Assembly: GCF_000428145.1 (NCBI RefSeq)
Contig: NZ_KE386629.1
Span: forward strand, 114,851-178,850
Direction: 5' to 3'
Source of the DNA: Chitinilyticum litopenaei DSM 21440
GTDB taxonomy: Bacteria; Pseudomonadota; Gammaproteobacteria; Burkholderiales; Chitinibacteraceae
DNA length: 64,000 nt
Shown: positions 46,540 through 56,124 of the stretch, one piece after another
How positions within the stretch are numbered: position 1 is the first letter of the stretch
How the letters are laid out: each line of letters opens with the position of its first letter
Position numbers and translations under genes: made by a program
The notes under the pieces: generated by a model
Databases searched by the model: none
Seen by the model: only the letters and a program-made list of their open reading frames with translations
What the model was told of the DNA's origin: nothing

Positions 46540-47019
46540 ATGAAGCACATCCGTTCCACTATTGCCGCAGTCACCATGGTTGTCAGCAGCCTGGCCGTCG
46601 CCGGAGATCACGGCGGCAAGAAAGACCTCGTCGACACTGCTGTCGGCGCGGGTCAGTTCACCACGCTGGTCACTGCCGTCAAGGCGGCCGGCCTTGTCGA
46701 TACGCTCAAGGGGCCGGGCCCGTTCACCGTGTTCGCGCCCACTGACGCGGCTTTTGCCAAAGTGCCCAAGGCAGATCTGGATGCGCTGCTGAAGGACAAG
46801 GCCAAGCTCACCAAGGTGCTGACTTACCACGTGGTGCCCGCAAAGGTGCTCGCCAAGGACGTCAAGGCCGGCCCGGTGAAGATGGTATCCGGTGATACCG
46901 CGACGATTGCGGTCGCCAATGGCAAGGTGATGATTGACAACGCCACCGTGACAGCCACGGATGTCAAAGCCAGCAACGGCGTCATTCATGTGATCGACAC
47001 CGTGATCATCCCCAAGTAA
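46540..47019 (+). CDS. Secreted fasciclin-domain protein
   Basis: 159 residues, AGGAG before the ATG. Signal peptide ending near SLAVAG, then one fasciclin (FAS1) domain: [37 protein letters not shown] and the H-box-like YHVVPAKV, ending [15 protein letters not shown]. Bacterial single-FAS1 proteins are exported and linked to adhesion or stress responses. It has its own promoter region with triple repeats. Confidence 0.95.
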   Translation: MKHIRSTIAAVTMVVSSLAVAGDHGGKKDLVDTAVGAGQFTTLVTAVKAAGLVDTLKGPGPFTVFAPTDAAFAKVPKADLDALLKDKAKLTKVLTYHVVPAKVLAKDVKAGPVKMVSGDTATIAVANGKVMIDNATVTATDVKASNGVIHVIDTVIIPK

Positions 47020-47088
47020 TCCCGCAGTACCCGCGTGCCCGGCATGCGCAGGGCACGACGGGCATTGTCGTTATAAGTTATGGTTATA

Positions 47089-47127
47089 AAAAAACCCGCG
47101 ACAAGCCAGGCTTGCCGCGGGTTTTCA
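47089..47127. terminator. Bidirectional terminator between fasciclin gene and cysN
   Basis: AAAACCCGCG / CGCGGGTTTT with an inner CAAGCC/GGCTTG stem; A and T runs on both sides suit convergent genes. Confidence 0.9.
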
Positions 47128-47137
47128 ATGCTGCGTA

Positions 47138-48568
47138 TTACTTGTTGAGAATCGCCTTGGCATCCCAGTGCGGGAAGTACTTGCGCACCAGGGCGTTGAG
47201 TTCGACTTCGAAGGCGCGCAGGCGGCTGAGTTCGTCCAGATCGCTGGCGTTCGTGCTGCTGGTGGCGGCTTCGATCACCATGCCGGCGCCGGCAGTGGCG
47301 TTGGACAGGCGGTCGATGATGATGAAGCTGCCGGTGCCGCGGCACTCGCTGTAGGCGTCAAATACCACAGGCGCGTTCACCTCGATGGTGACGCGCGCAA
47401 TTTCGTTGAGCTTCAGTTCGTCTGCCGCAACGTGTGCGAGGGTATTCACGTCAATGCGGTGCTGGATCTGGGCTACACGGCCATACACCTGCTTGCCGGC
47501 CAGTTTGAAGGCGTATTCCTTGCCAACCGTCAGTGCGCTGTCGTTCATCCAGACTACGTGCGCGACAAAGGCCTGGCTGACTTGCGGCTGGGTATCCTGC
47601 GCGCGCACGATCATGTCGCCGCGCGAAATGTCGATTTCGTCTTCCAGCGTCAGCGTGATGGCCTGGCCAGAGAAGGCCGCGGACAGGTTGCCGTCGAAGG
47701 TAACGATGTCCTTTACTTTCGAGCGACGTCCGGACGGCAGCGCGACGATTTCGTCGCCCGGCAGGATGTGGCCGGCGGCGATGGTGCCACAGAAGCCGCG
47801 GAAATCCAGATTCGGGCGGTTGACGTACTGCACCGGCAGGCGGAAGGCGTCGAGCTTGGCATCCTTGCTGACTTGCACGCTTTCCAGCAGGCCCATCAGC
47901 GTATCGCCCTCGTACCACGGGGTTTGCGTGGATTCGTTCACCACATTGTCGCCGCGCAGCGCGGAGATCGGCACGAAGCGGATGTCGGCGATGTCAAGCT
48001 GCTTGGCGAATTCGAGGTATTGCTGCCTGATTTCGTTGAAGCGCGCTTCGCTGAATTCGACCAGATCCATCTTGTTGACCGCAACGAGCACGTGCTTGAT
48101 GCCCAGCAGGCTGACGATAAAGCTGTGGCGACGGGTCTGCGTCTGCACGCCGTAGCGCGCGTCGATCAGGATGATGGCGAGGTCACAGGTCGAGGCACCG
48201 GTGGCCATGTTGCGGGTGTACTGCTCGTGGCCCGGGCAGTCGGCGATGATGAACTTGCGCTTTTCGGTGCTGAAATAGCGATAGGCCACGTCGATGGTGA
48301 TGCCCTGTTCGCGCTCAGCCTGCAGGCCGTCCACCAGCAGCGCCAGATCGATTTCCTGGTCGGTGGTGTTGTACTTCTGGCTGTCTTTCTGGATCGCGGC
48401 CAGATGGTCTTCGAAGATCAGCTTGGAATCATGCAGCAGGCGGCCGATCAGCGTGGATTTGCCGTCATCGACGTTGCCGCAGGTGATGAAGCGCAGCAGA
48501 TCCTTGTTCTCGTGCTGCTTCAGGTACGCCAGGATGTCGCTGGCGATCAGGTCGGATTGGTGGGACAT
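47138..48568 (-). CDS. cysN: Sulfate adenylyltransferase subunit 1 (GTPase)
   Basis: 476 residues from MSHQSDL; further upstream codons are probably not used. EF-Tu-like GTPase: P loop [26 protein letters not shown] switch II, NKMD base motif, followed by two beta-barrel domains. With CysD it makes APS from sulfate and ATP, driven by GTP. No APS kinase domain is fused. The cysD gene lies upstream, separated by a hairpin element of 97 bp. Confidence 0.97.
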   Translation of the reverse strand: MSHQSDLIASDILAYLKQHENKDLLRFITCGNVDDGKSTLIGRLLHDSKLIFEDHLAAIQKDSQKYNTTDQEIDLALLVDGLQAEREQGITIDVAYRYFSTEKRKFIIADCPGHEQYTRNMATGASTCDLAIILIDARYGVQTQTRRHSFIVSLLGIKHVLVAVNKMDLVEFSEARFNEIRQQYLEFAKQLDIADIRFVPISALRGDNVVNESTQTPWYEGDTLMGLLESVQVSKDAKLDAFRLPVQYVNRPNLDFRGFCGTIAAGHILPGDEIVALPSGRRSKVKDIVTFDGNLSAAFSGQAITLTLEDEIDISRGDMIVRAQDTQPQVSQAFVAHVVWMNDSALTVGKEYAFKLAGKQVYGRVAQIQHRIDVNTLAHVAADELKLNEIARVTIEVNAPVVFDAYSECRGTGSFIIIDRLSNATAGAGMVIEAATSSTNASDLDELSRLRAFEVELNALVRKYFPHWDAKAILNK

Positions 48569-48579
48569 GGTGGGTCTCG

Positions 48580-48676
48580 CGTAGGGTGGGTTAGCCGCTT
48601 TGCGGCGTAACCCACCGGGCAATCAATAATGGCGTCGCTGCGGTGGGTTACGGTCTGCGACCTAACCCACCCTACG
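48580..48676. repeat. Nested palindromic element between cysD and cysN
   Basis: Perfect 15-bp inverted ends CGTAGGGTGGGTTAG (48580-48594) and CTAACCCACCCTACG (48662-48676), with an inner inverted pair CGTAACCCACC/GGTGGGTTACG. GGTGGGTTA-type repeats occur in many proteobacteria. It fills most of the 133-bp cysD-cysN gap. Confidence 0.85.
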
Positions 48677-48701
48677 TCTCTTATTGCTGTGGTGAAGGTG
48701 T

Positions 48702-49628
48702 TTAGAAATAACCTTCCATTTTCTTTTTTTCCATCGAACCGGCGCTGTCATGATCAATCGCGCGGCCCTGGCGCTCGCTGGTCGTGGTCAGCAGCATTTC
48801 CTGGATGATTTCCGGCAGGGTCTGCGCCTTCGACTGCACGGCGCCGGTCAGCGGGTAGCAGCCCAGCGTACGGAAGCGCACCCATTCCTTGCGGCGGGTT
48901 GCGAGCTGTTCCGGGCTCAGGTACTGCAGGCAGCGCTCATCATCAATCATGATGGTGGTGCCGTTGTAGTCGACCACATCACGTTCGGCCGAGAAGTACA
49001 GCGGCACGATCTCGATGTTTTCCAGATAGATGTATTGCCAGATGTCCAGTTCGGTCCAGTTGGAAATCGGGAACACGCGGATCGACTCGCCCTTGTCGAT
49101 TTTCGAGTTGTAGATGTTCCAGAGTTCCGGACGCTGGTTTTTCGGATCCCAGCGATGATTCTTGTCGCGGAAGGAATACACGCGCTCCTTGGCGCGGCTC
49201 TTTTCCTCGTCGCGCCGCGCGCCGCCAAATGCCGCATCGAAGCCGTACTTGTTCAGCGCCTGCTTCAGGCCTTCGGTCTTCATCACGTCGGTGTGCTTGG
49301 CCGAGCCGGCGGTGAACGGGTTGATGCCAGCTTTCACACCTTCCTCGTTCACATGGGTGATCAGCTTCCAGCCTTCGGCACGCTGCTTGTCGCGCAGCTT
49401 GTACATGTCCTGGAATTTCCAGGTGGTATCGACGTGCATCAGCGGGAAGGGCGGGATGCCCGGGGCAAAGGCTTTGCGCGCCAGATGCAGCATCACGGCG
49501 GAATCCTTGCCGATGGAGTAGAGCATCACCGGATTTTCGAATTCGGCGGCGACTTCGCGGATGATATGAATGGATTCGGCTTCCAGCTGCTTCAGGTGGG
49601 TCAGCCTTGCTTCACTGATGGTATTCAT
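48702..49628 (-). CDS. cysD: Sulfate adenylyltransferase subunit 2
   Basis: 308 residues from [14 protein letters not shown]-loop ATP pyrophosphatase with [18 protein letters not shown], then [20 protein letters not shown] and the C-terminal [10 protein letters not shown]...[10 protein letters not shown], all CysD hallmarks. Forms APS together with CysN in assimilatory sulfate reduction. First gene of the cysDN operon. Confidence 0.98.
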   Translation of the reverse strand: MNTISEARLTHLKQLEAESIHIIREVAAEFENPVMLYSIGKDSAVMLHLARKAFAPGIPPFPLMHVDTTWKFQDMYKLRDKQRAEGWKLITHVNEEGVKAGINPFTAGSAKHTDVMKTEGLKQALNKYGFDAAFGGARRDEEKSRAKERVYSFRDKNHRWDPKNQRPELWNIYNSKIDKGESIRVFPISNWTELDIWQYIYLENIEIVPLYFSAERDVVDYNGTTIMIDDERCLQYLSPEQLATRRKEWVRFRTLGCYPLTGAVQSKAQTLPEIIQEMLLTTTSERQGRAIDHDSAGSMEKKKMEGYF

Positions 49629-49736
49629 GGGGCGTGGTTCTGGCTTGGTTTTCAAGGGCGCAACAGGCGCCAAGGCAATGTACAGGAATAAGTCGCAAAT
49701 CAGAAATAAGCTGTGATGCTATCGATATGCCGACAA

Positions 49737-49770
49737 GAAAAAAGCCGATGGCGCAGCCATCAGCTTTTGC
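49737..49770 (-). terminator. Terminator after rsfS
   Basis: On the minus strand AAAGCTGATGG / CCATCGGCTTT stem with a CTGCG-like loop followed by a T run, 14 bp past the rsfS stop. Confidence 0.85.
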
Positions 49771-49784
49771 GGGGCAGGCAGCGA

Positions 49785-50156
49785 TCAGAGTGCCGACCAG
49801 GCTTTGCCCAGCGGGTTGAAGGTCGGCTTCTGGCCGCCCCACAATTGTTCGAGGTCGTAGTAATCGCGCACCGGCGGCAACATCACGTGCACGACCAGCT
49901 CGCCGGCGTCGACCAGCACCCATTCGCCGGATTCTTCGCCTTCGGTGGAGATGATTTCATAGCCCTTGGCCTTCAGCTCCACGGCCACATTGTTGGCCAG
50001 CGCACGTACCTGGCGGTTGGAGTCGCCGGTGGCGACGATCATGCATTCAAACAGTTCGGTGAGCTGGGTGGTGTCCAGTGCCAGGATGTCCTTGCCCTTG
50101 ATGTCTTCCAGGGCGGCCACGGCGATGTCGCGCATGGCGTGGGTGATTTCATTCAT
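49785..50156 (-). CDS. rsfS: Ribosome silencing factor RsfS
   Basis: 123 residues; start at 50156 because AAGGA lies six bases upstream. Contains AALEDIKGKDILALDTTQLTELFECMIVATGDSNRQVRALA and WVLVDAGELVVHVMLPPVRDYYDLEQLW, the RsfS/Iojap signature. Binds L14 of the large subunit and blocks subunit joining when nutrients fall. Two bases after nadD, clearly one operon. Confidence 0.97.
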   Translation of the reverse strand: MNEITHAMRDIAVAALEDIKGKDILALDTTQLTELFECMIVATGDSNRQVRALANNVAVELKAKGYEIISTEGEESGEWVLVDAGELVVHVMLPPVRDYYDLEQLWGGQKPTFNPLGKAWSAL

Positions 50157-50158
50157 GT

Positions 50159-50812
50159 TCAATCCTTGTGATGACCGCAGGCCGGGGGCGCCTGGTACAG
50201 GCCGCTGGCCGTGATGGCCGCCGCGACGGGGGTGAGGCTGCCGATGTCCTGGCCCCGGGCCAGACGCGCGCGCAGTTCCGTACTCGAGACGGGCAGCAGT
50301 GGCGCGGGCAAAACGCTGATTTTACCGTGACTTAAGGCTTCTGGCGACGCAATTGCCAGTCTTTTCTGCAATTCGGCGGCGATGGGCGGTGCCACGTGCT
50401 CCAGATCAACGCCGGGGCGTGCAGCTACGACCAGATGGCCGGCATCCAGCAAGTCCTGCCAGCGTCGCCAGCCTGGCAGATTGGCCAGGGAGTCGGCGCC
50501 AATCAGCCAGACCAGCAGGGTGTCCGGATGTTCCCGCTGCAATTCCGCCAGCGTGTCGATGGTGTAGCAATAGCCCTCGCGGCGTACCTCGCGCTCGTCG
50601 AGTGTCAGTCCCGCTTGACCGGCAATCGCGGCGCGCACCCAGTCGGCCCGCTGTTGCGGACTGACCGGCAGGGCCGGGCGGTGTGGCGGCAATCCGGTGG
50701 GTATCAGCTTCACCTCGTTGAGCGCAAAGGTGTCGCGGAATATCCGTGCCAGCGTAAGGTGGCCGTAGTGGATTGGATCGAAGCTGCCGCCAAAAATGCC
50801 GAGTGTTTGCAT
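50159..50812 (-). CDS. nadD: Nicotinate-nucleotide adenylyltransferase
   Basis: 217 residues from MQTLGIFGGSFDPIHYGH; an ATG five codons earlier (50827) is possible. The GGSFDPIHYGHL motif is the nucleotidyltransferase signature and ISSTELRARL-like VSSTELRARLARG is the C-terminal one. Adenylates nicotinate mononucleotide in NAD synthesis. Followed directly by rsfS, a conserved pair. Confidence 0.97.
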   Translation of the reverse strand: MQTLGIFGGSFDPIHYGHLTLARIFRDTFALNEVKLIPTGLPPHRPALPVSPQQRADWVRAAIAGQAGLTLDEREVRREGYCYTIDTLAELQREHPDTLLVWLIGADSLANLPGWRRWQDLLDAGHLVVAARPGVDLEHVAPPIAAELQKRLAIASPEALSHGKISVLPAPLLPVSSTELRARLARGQDIGSLTPVAAAITASGLYQAPPACGHHKD

Positions 50813-50889
50813 GAGGTCGTTGCCCATGGGGAAGGCGGGCGGGGCGGAAGGAGGGGCTGGCGAAGTGCGGCGTCACGCGCCGCAAAATG

Positions 50890-50916
50890 CCCGAAGCCGG
50901 CATGGCCGGCTTCGGG
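50890..50916. terminator. Hairpin terminator between flagellin and nadD
   Basis: CCCGAAGCCGGC / GCCGGCTTCGGG stem, 10 bp past the flagellin stop. No T run, but very stable. Confidence 0.75.
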
Positions 50917-50925
50917 GGAAGGCTG

Positions 50926-52539
50926 TTAACCCCCGAGCAGGCTGAGCACCTGCTGTGGCAGCTGGTTGGCCTGCGAGAGCATCGCGGTGCCGGCCTGCTG
51001 CAGGATTTGTGCCCGCGTCAGTGCTGCGGTTTCCGCTGCGAAGTCGGCATCGCGAATCCGGCTGCGGGCGGCCGAGAGATTCTCGGTGGTCACGGCCAGA
51101 TTGCTGATGGTAGCGCCAAAGCGGCTTTGCAGGGCGCCGAATTTCGAGCGCTGGTCGTTGATTGTGGTCAGTGCATCGTCGACGATGCGCAGCGCCTGAG
51201 TGGCGTTTTCCACGTTCGAGACATCGAGTTTTTCCACCGTTTTCAGGTCGGCCTGGTAGGACATGCCCGAGGCAAAGACCGAGGAGCCGTCTGTCGCGGT
51301 GTAGAACACCCCCGAGGTGAACGACGCCGTGTTGGTGGTCACCGAATAGGAGTTCGACGAGTTCAGCACCACCTGCCCGGCAAAATAGGCCGTGCCGGTC
51401 GAGCCGCCCGGGAACACGCTGCCGCTGCTCATGTACTGATTGTTGCCGACCGAGGCGACCGGATCGAAATTCCATTGCGTCACATCGCCGCCAAAGCCGC
51501 TGGCCACGCCGCTGGCCGAGCTGAGGGCAATGTTCGAGCCGTCGGATGCCACCAGCTTGACGCCATAGGTGGTCGTGCCCGCGCTATTGGTAAAGGTCTC
51601 GACCTGTGCCGTCACACCGGTTTGCGAGGACTTGGCATTGAAGGCGGCGACGGCCTGCGAATATTCGTCGGCATCGATGCTGCCGTTGTTGTTGCCGTCG
51701 GCGATATTGAAGGTCACCGACTGGAAGGTGCTGCTTTTCGAGGCCACGGCCAGGGTAAAGGTGCCGCTGCCCATCGACAGCACGGTTTCGGTGCGCGCGC
51801 TGGCGAGCACGCCGGTGCCGGCCTGGTTGATCTTGGCGGCGATTTCGCGCGCCATGTCGGTGGTTTCGACCGAAATCGAAATGCCGTTGATGCTGAATGT
51901 GCCCGAGGCCGCTACGGCCACGCCGGCTGCATTGACCGTGCCGGTGGCCCCCGGTGCGAAGGTGGCGCCGCTGGTCAGGACATTGCTGATCGTCTTGGCG
52001 CCGGTGCCATTGCCGTTGCCGATCTGGTAGGTGCCGTACTGGTTGGTGCGCAGATTGGCCGTGGTCGCCAGGATTGTTTCGTTGGCGTTGGCGCCGATCT
52101 GGTAGACCGCCGCGGTGAAGGTGCCGTCAAAGAGCTTCTGGCCGTTGAATTGCGTGGTCTGGGCAAAGCGCTCCAGCTCGCTGGTCAGCTGCGTGACTTC
52201 GGCATTGATCGCCTGGCGGTCGCCTTCGGAGTTGGTCGCGTTGCCGGATTGCACCGCCAGTTCGCGAATGCGCTGCAGGATGTTGGACATTTCGCCCAGC
52301 GCGCCTTCGGCGGTCTGCGACAGCGAAACGCCGTCGTTGGCATTGCGCTGCGCCTGGGTAGACCCGCGAATCTGGCTGGTCATGCGCTCGGAAATCGCCA
52401 GACCCGCCGCATCGTCCTTTGCGCTGTTGATGCGCAGGCCGGAAGACAGGCGCTGCAGCGATTGCTGAAGATCGCCCTGGCTCTTGTCGAGGTTGCGCTG
52501 CGCATTCAGCGAAGGAATGTTCGTATTGATGACTTGCAT
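50926..52539 (-). CDS. fliC: Flagellin with an EF-hand-like loop in the variable domain
   Basis: 537 residues; AAGGAG before the ATG. N-terminal D0/D1 ([21 protein letters not shown]...[22 protein letters not shown]) and C-terminal D1/D0 ([29 protein letters not shown]...[24 protein letters not shown]) are intact. The central surface domain carries [12 protein letters not shown] (residues 281-292), a textbook calcium-binding EF-hand loop. Filament subunit, secreted by the flagellar apparatus. Solitary; no other flagellar gene or obvious sigma-28 box is nearby. Confidence 0.96.
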   Translation of the reverse strand: MQVINTNIPSLNAQRNLDKSQGDLQQSLQRLSSGLRINSAKDDAAGLAISERMTSQIRGSTQAQRNANDGVSLSQTAEGALGEMSNILQRIRELAVQSGNATNSEGDRQAINAEVTQLTSELERFAQTTQFNGQKLFDGTFTAAVYQIGANANETILATTANLRTNQYGTYQIGNGNGTGAKTISNVLTSGATFAPGATGTVNAAGVAVAASGTFSINGISISVETTDMAREIAAKINQAGTGVLASARTETVLSMGSGTFTLAVASKSSTFQSVTFNIADGNNNGSIDADEYSQAVAAFNAKSSQTGVTAQVETFTNSAGTTTYGVKLVASDGSNIALSSASGVASGFGGDVTQWNFDPVASVGNNQYMSSGSVFPGGSTGTAYFAGQVVLNSSNSYSVTTNTASFTSGVFYTATDGSSVFASGMSYQADLKTVEKLDVSNVENATQALRIVDDALTTINDQRSKFGALQSRFGATISNLAVTTENLSAARSRIRDADFAAETAALTRAQILQQAGTAMLSQANQLPQQVLSLLGG

Positions 52540-52688
52540 GATGACTCTCCTTGGCGGGCCTGCTGCGGTCCGAGTGTCGGCAAGCGCTGGGCGCCGCCCG
52601 GTTCGGCAGCCACGCCATGCGTGCTACCCATTGCAGCCCCCCATGAGCAAATGCCATGCCAACACGATTTTTCACTGGCAGATCATGG

Positions 52689-52737
52689 GGGTATGCCCTT
52701 GCAAGCCTTTAAGTAAAAAGGCCTTGGCGATATGGGT
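52689..52737. repeat. Dispersed palindrome family, copy K (degenerate end)
   Basis: GGGTATGCCCTTGCAAGCCTTT, loop, AAAAAGGCCTTGGCGATATGGG; the last arm reads ATATGGG instead of ATACCC. About 150 bp upstream of the flagellin start. Confidence 0.7.
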
Positions 52738-52913
52738 GCCTGGCGAATTGCTCATTTGCCTGGCTGGCGCGGGGGGGGCGGGGGCGAACTGGTCGGGAGG
52801 TGTGGCGGCAAAAAATCCGCAGTCGCGGCAAAAGTTGCCGTGCCGGTGCCGTAGGGATACTGCGGGATGAAGAGACAGCATCAGGCCGCAATGGCGCGTT
52901 TTGCCGCAGCCCC

Positions 52914-53128
52914 TTTCGAAAAGCGATGTACCAAAACCATGTTGCGGCCTTTCAGGCGTCATTCCGGCGAAAGCCGGAATCCAGTGGTTTCGGCTAATGC
53001 TGCTGTCTGGATACCGGCTTTGACCGTAGGGAATCCCCGTGGGACGCCGGTATGACGAAGCGCCACTCTCACGCGTCTGCGGAGCAATCACCGCGTGCAA
53101 CACGCTTCTGGGACATCGCCTTTCGAAA
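52914..53128 (+). repeat. 200-bp terminal-inverted-repeat element, copy 2
   Basis: Core 52923-53120 matches the reverse complement of 15069-15270. Both ends here extend outward with TTTCGAAA, giving TTTCGAAARGCGATGTMCC inverted ends of 19 bp. No coding capacity; MITE-like. Confidence 0.78.
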
Positions 53129-53131
53129 CGA

Positions 53132-53160
53132 CAATGCCCGCCGGTGCGGGGCGGGCATTG
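53132..53160. terminator. G+C-rich hairpin downstream of proA
   Basis: CAATGCCCGCC / GGCGGGCATTG, 11-bp stem, 70 bp past the proA stop; no T run. Confidence 0.6.
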
Positions 53161-53229
53161 CGAGAGGCTGGCCGGGGAATGGCCGGGGTGCTGGCATTTC
53201 CGCCCCCGGCCGGCCCCGCTGTGCCGATT

Positions 53230-54486
53230 TCAGGCGCGGATTTCGCCGTCGCCCAGCACGATCCACTTTTCCGAGGTCAGCCCTTCGAGGCCAACCGGGC
53301 CGCGCGCGTGGATCTTGTCGGTGGAGATGCCGATTTCCGCGCCCAGGCCATATTCAAAGCCGTCGGCAAAGCGCGTCGAGGCATTGACCATCACCGAGGC
53401 TGAATCCACTTCGCGCAGGAACTGGCGCGCCTTGGTGTAGTTCTCGGTAATGATGGCATCGGTGTGATGGCTGCCCCACTGGTTGATGTGCGCAATGGCC
53501 TCGTCCAGATCGGCGACGACCTTCACCGCCAGAATCGGTGCCAGGTATTCGGTTGCCCAGTCTTCATCCGTTGCGGCGACAATGCCCGGCAGAATCGCAC
53601 GGGTCTTGTCGCAGCCGCGCAGCTCCACCTGCTTGGCGGCGTAGACTTTCGCCAGCTCCGGCAGGATCAGCTCGGCGACGTTGTCGTTCACCAGCAGCGT
53701 TTCCATGGTGTTGCAGGTGCCGTAGCGATGCGTCTTGGCGTTGTCCGCGATGCGGATGGCCTTCTCCGGGTCGGCTTCGTCATCGATGTACACGTGACAG
53801 ATGCCATCCAGATGCTTGATCACCGGTACGCGTGCATCGCGGCTGATGCGCTCGATCAGGCCCTTGCCGCCGCGCGGCACGATGACGTCGACAAATTCGC
53901 TCATGGTGATCAGCTCACCCACGGCCGCGCGGTCGGGCGTTTCGATGATCTGCACTGCTGCTTCCGGCAGGCCGGCCTTGCTCAACCCTTCCTTTACGCA
54001 GGCGGCAATGGCCTGGTTGCAGTGGAAGGCTTCACGGCCGCCGCGCAGGATGGTGGCGTTGCCGGATTTGATGCACAGGCCGGCGGCGTCGGCCGTCACG
54101 TTCGGGCGGGCTTCGTAGATGATGCCGATCACGCCCAGTGGTACGCGCATCTTGCCGACCTGGATGCCGGACGGGCGGTATTTGAAATCACCCATATTGC
54201 CGATCGGATCGGGCAGGGCCACCATCTCGCGCAGCCCCTGCGCCATGGTGGCGATGGTTTTTTCCGTCAGTTGCAGGCGGTCGAGCATGGCTGGCTCGAG
54301 CCCGTCGGCGCGGGCCTGCTCCATGTCCTGCAGGTTGGCGGCGAGCAGCCTGGCGGCGTCGCGTTCGATGGCGTCGGCAATGGCATTCAGTGCGGCGTTC
54401 TTGGCGCCGGTCGAGGCGCGGGCCATGGCGCGACTGGCGGCGCGGGCCTGGCGGCCGACTGCTTGCATGTAGGCTTGGATATCCAT
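53230..54486 (-). CDS. proA: Gamma-glutamyl phosphate reductase
   Basis: 418 residues from [15 protein letters not shown]. Aldehyde-dehydrogenase-like fold with [29 protein letters not shown], the catalytic Cys in [10 protein letters not shown] and the ending [15 protein letters not shown]. Second step of proline synthesis: gamma-glutamyl phosphate to glutamate semialdehyde with NADPH. proB is not adjacent. Confidence 0.98.
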   Translation of the reverse strand: MDIQAYMQAVGRQARAASRAMARASTGAKNAALNAIADAIERDAARLLAANLQDMEQARADGLEPAMLDRLQLTEKTIATMAQGLREMVALPDPIGNMGDFKYRPSGIQVGKMRVPLGVIGIIYEARPNVTADAAGLCIKSGNATILRGGREAFHCNQAIAACVKEGLSKAGLPEAAVQIIETPDRAAVGELITMSEFVDVIVPRGGKGLIERISRDARVPVIKHLDGICHVYIDDEADPEKAIRIADNAKTHRYGTCNTMETLLVNDNVAELILPELAKVYAAKQVELRGCDKTRAILPGIVAATDEDWATEYLAPILAVKVVADLDEAIAHINQWGSHHTDAIITENYTKARQFLREVDSASVMVNASTRFADGFEYGLGAEIGISTDKIHARGPVGLEGLTSEKWIVLGDGEIRA

Positions 54487-54613
54487 GACGGTGATTCCCG
54501 GCAATCAATCAGAATCGGTCATTGTAATCCGAAGCGCGGCCGGACTTGTATCGTGCGGACAGACTGTCACAAAGCGCGCCGGTGACCGGTCGCCGCGCCC
54601 TGGGGCTTGATGC

Positions 54614-55489
54614 TTACTGCGGTGGCTTGGGGAGCTGCAGGACGGTCACCGCAACATTATCGGCGAGGCCGCGGTTGAACCAGTCTGGCGCCGAGCTTTG
54701 CACGGCAATCAGCCGTGGACCCTCGGCCGTCTCGACAAACAGCGGCGATCCCGAGTCGCCGGCCAGCGTGTCGCACTGGTGAAAGAGCGTGCGATTTTCG
54801 CGCAGCTCGGTAATGCGGCAGTGGCGGTGGCTGGTCAATTGCGTGTCATGGTCTTCGGCATAACCGGCCTGCGTAATGCGCTGCGCGGTTGCCTTTAGTG
54901 TTCTTTTAAGGGTATCCATGTTTTTGCCCATTATGGGCAAGGGTTCTGGAGCTATACCCTCTGCTTTTTCCAGTTTTAGCCAGGCAATGTCGTAAGCGGC
55001 CGCTTCCGGCTCGATATAGACATCGTCCCCCTGATAGCGCAGGCCACGGCGAAAGCGCGGTGGAAAGACCTGCTCCAGCACGCGGTAACGGGCCTGATAC
55101 TTGCCCCGGTGATAGCCCGCGTAAAACCAGCGGCCCGGGTCGAGGCGATCGGCCTCCATCAGAAAGCAGTGGGCGGCCGTCACGGCCAGGTTTTCGCCAA
55201 CCAGCGTGGCCGTGCACGTGCTGCCCGCTGCCGTTTCCAGGCGACCGATGGCGGCGTAAGGCTGCGGATAAGGCGCGGCGATGAACTGGCGGTCATCCCT
55301 GCCAAAGAACAAGGCCAGTCGCTGGCGAGCGACATCATCGGCAACCGCCGGTGTTGGTGCGGGGCTGGGGTGCGCAGGGGCTACGACAGGCGGTCGAGGT
55401 GGATGGGCCTGGTCGCGGCACCACAGCAGCCCGAGAAACAGGCCCGCGGCGGCAGCGATGGCTAGAAAAACTGGCAGATGGCGGAGCAT
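54614..55489 (-). CDS. Membrane-anchored trypsin-like serine protease containing a dispersed palindrome
   Basis: 291 residues from MLRHLPVFLAIAAAAG. An N-terminal membrane anchor or signal, a Pro-rich spacer, then a chymotrypsin-fold domain with catalytic His (VTAAHCF), Asp (AAYDIAWLKL) and Ser (LAGDSGSPLF). Periplasmic protease; targets unknown. Repeat copy L (54910-54959) lies inside the frame after the Asp motif and encodes EGIAPEPLPIMGKNMDTLK without breaking it. Separated from the Asr-like gene by a terminator. Confidence 0.88.
   Translation of the reverse strand: MLRHLPVFLAIAAAAGLFLGLLWCRDQAHPPRPPVVAPAHPSPAPTPAVADDVARQRLALFFGRDDRQFIAAPYPQPYAAIGRLETAAGSTCTATLVGENLAVTAAHCFLMEADRLDPGRWFYAGYHRGKYQARYRVLEQVFPPRFRRGLRYQGDDVYIEPEAAAYDIAWLKLEKAEGIAPEPLPIMGKNMDTLKRTLKATAQRITQAGYAEDHDTQLTSHRHCRITELRENRTLFHQCDTLAGDSGSPLFVETAEGPRLIAVQSSAPDWFNRGLADNVAVTVLQLPKPPQ
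54910..54959. repeat. Dispersed palindrome family, copy L, inside a coding region
   Basis: GGGTATCCATGTTTTTGCCC...GGGCAAGGGTTCTGGAGCTATACCC, 50 bp, entirely within the trypsin-like protease gene and read in frame. Confidence 0.8.
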
Positions 55490-55504
55490 GGCGATTCCGG
55501 AATG

Positions 55505-55532
55505 CAAAAACGGGACCGAAGTCCCGTTTTTG
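55505..55532. terminator. Terminator after the Asr-like gene
   Basis: CAAAAACGGGAC / GTCCCGTTTTTG with a CGAA loop; flanking A and T runs make it work both ways. Confidence 0.9.
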
Positions 55533-55559
55533 ATGGTACAGCAGAGCAGGCCGGCCGGA

Positions 55560-56006
55560 TTACTTGGCAGCGGAAGCCTTGGAAGCTACGGAAGCGGCGG
55601 AAGCCTTCTTGGCCTGAGCCTTCTGGGCAGCGGAAGCCTTGGATGCTACGGAAGCGGCGGAAGCCTTCTTGGCTTGAGCCTTCTGGGCAGCGGATGCCTT
55701 GGATGCTACGGAAGCGGCGGAAGCCTTCTTGGCCTGAGCCTTCTGGGCGGCGGATGCCTTGGATGCTACGGAAGCGGCGGAAGCCTTCTTGGCTTGAGCC
55801 TTCTGGGCAGCGGAAGCCTTGGAAGCTGCGGAAGCGGCAGAAGCCTTCTTGGCCTGGGCCTTTTGTGCAGCCGAAGCCTTGGAGGCAACGGAAGCCTTCT
55901 TGGCGGTCTTTTCAGCCTTGACGACGGCGGAAGCGCTGGAAGCGGTAGCGGCGTGGGCGCCAACGGTTACGAACAGGGCAGCAACGAGAACGGACAGCAG
56001 CTTCAT
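55560..56006 (-). CDS. asr: Asr-like exported Ala/Lys/Ser repeat protein
   Basis: 148 residues: signal peptide MKLLSVLVAALFVTVGAHA, then about six copies of a 20-residue unit like KASAASVASKASAAQKAQAK, encoded by near-identical 60-bp tandem repeats (about 55567-55890). Size, export signal and AQKAQAKK pattern resemble the acid-shock protein Asr of enterobacteria, whose gene is a classic RstA target; here it lies directly after rstAB and has an RstA-box-like site upstream. Naming is by resemblance and context, not strict homology. Confidence 0.65.
   Translation of the reverse strand: MKLLSVLVAALFVTVGAHAATASSASAVVKAEKTAKKASVASKASAAQKAQAKKASAASAASKASAAQKAQAKKASAASVASKASAAQKAQAKKASAASVASKASAAQKAQAKKASAASVASKASAAQKAQAKKASAASVASKASAAK
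55567..55890 (-). repeat. 60-bp tandem repeats in the Asr-like gene
   Basis: Five near-identical 60-bp units plus a partial one, each coding a 20-residue block. Copy number is likely to vary by recombination, altering protein length. Confidence 0.9.
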
Positions 56007-56094
56007 GAATTAACTCCGATAAACGGTTGGGTCTTGGACGGAGCGGATTATGGTCTTGCTGATGGGAGCCTACTGTCGTGCTTGCGTAGCGAGT

Positions 56095-56108
56095 CGTAAC
56101 TGAATGTA
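56095..56108 (-). promoter_or_regulatory. RstA-box-like site upstream of the Asr-like gene
   Basis: The minus strand reads TACATTCAGTTACG, matching the published E. coli RstA box TACATNTNGTTACA at 10 of its 12 defined positions. It lies 89 bp before the Asr-like ATG and just past the rstB stop. Confidence 0.55.
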
Positions 56109-56124
56109 GTGGAAAGACGTAGTA

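Larger units (their letters stand above)
52540..53229. other. 690-bp gap between flagellin start and proA
   Basis: Contains palindrome copy K (52689-52737), the 200-bp repeat copy 2 (52914-53128) and a G+C-rich hairpin (53132-53160). No gene is seen in 52740-52910. Confidence 0.6.
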
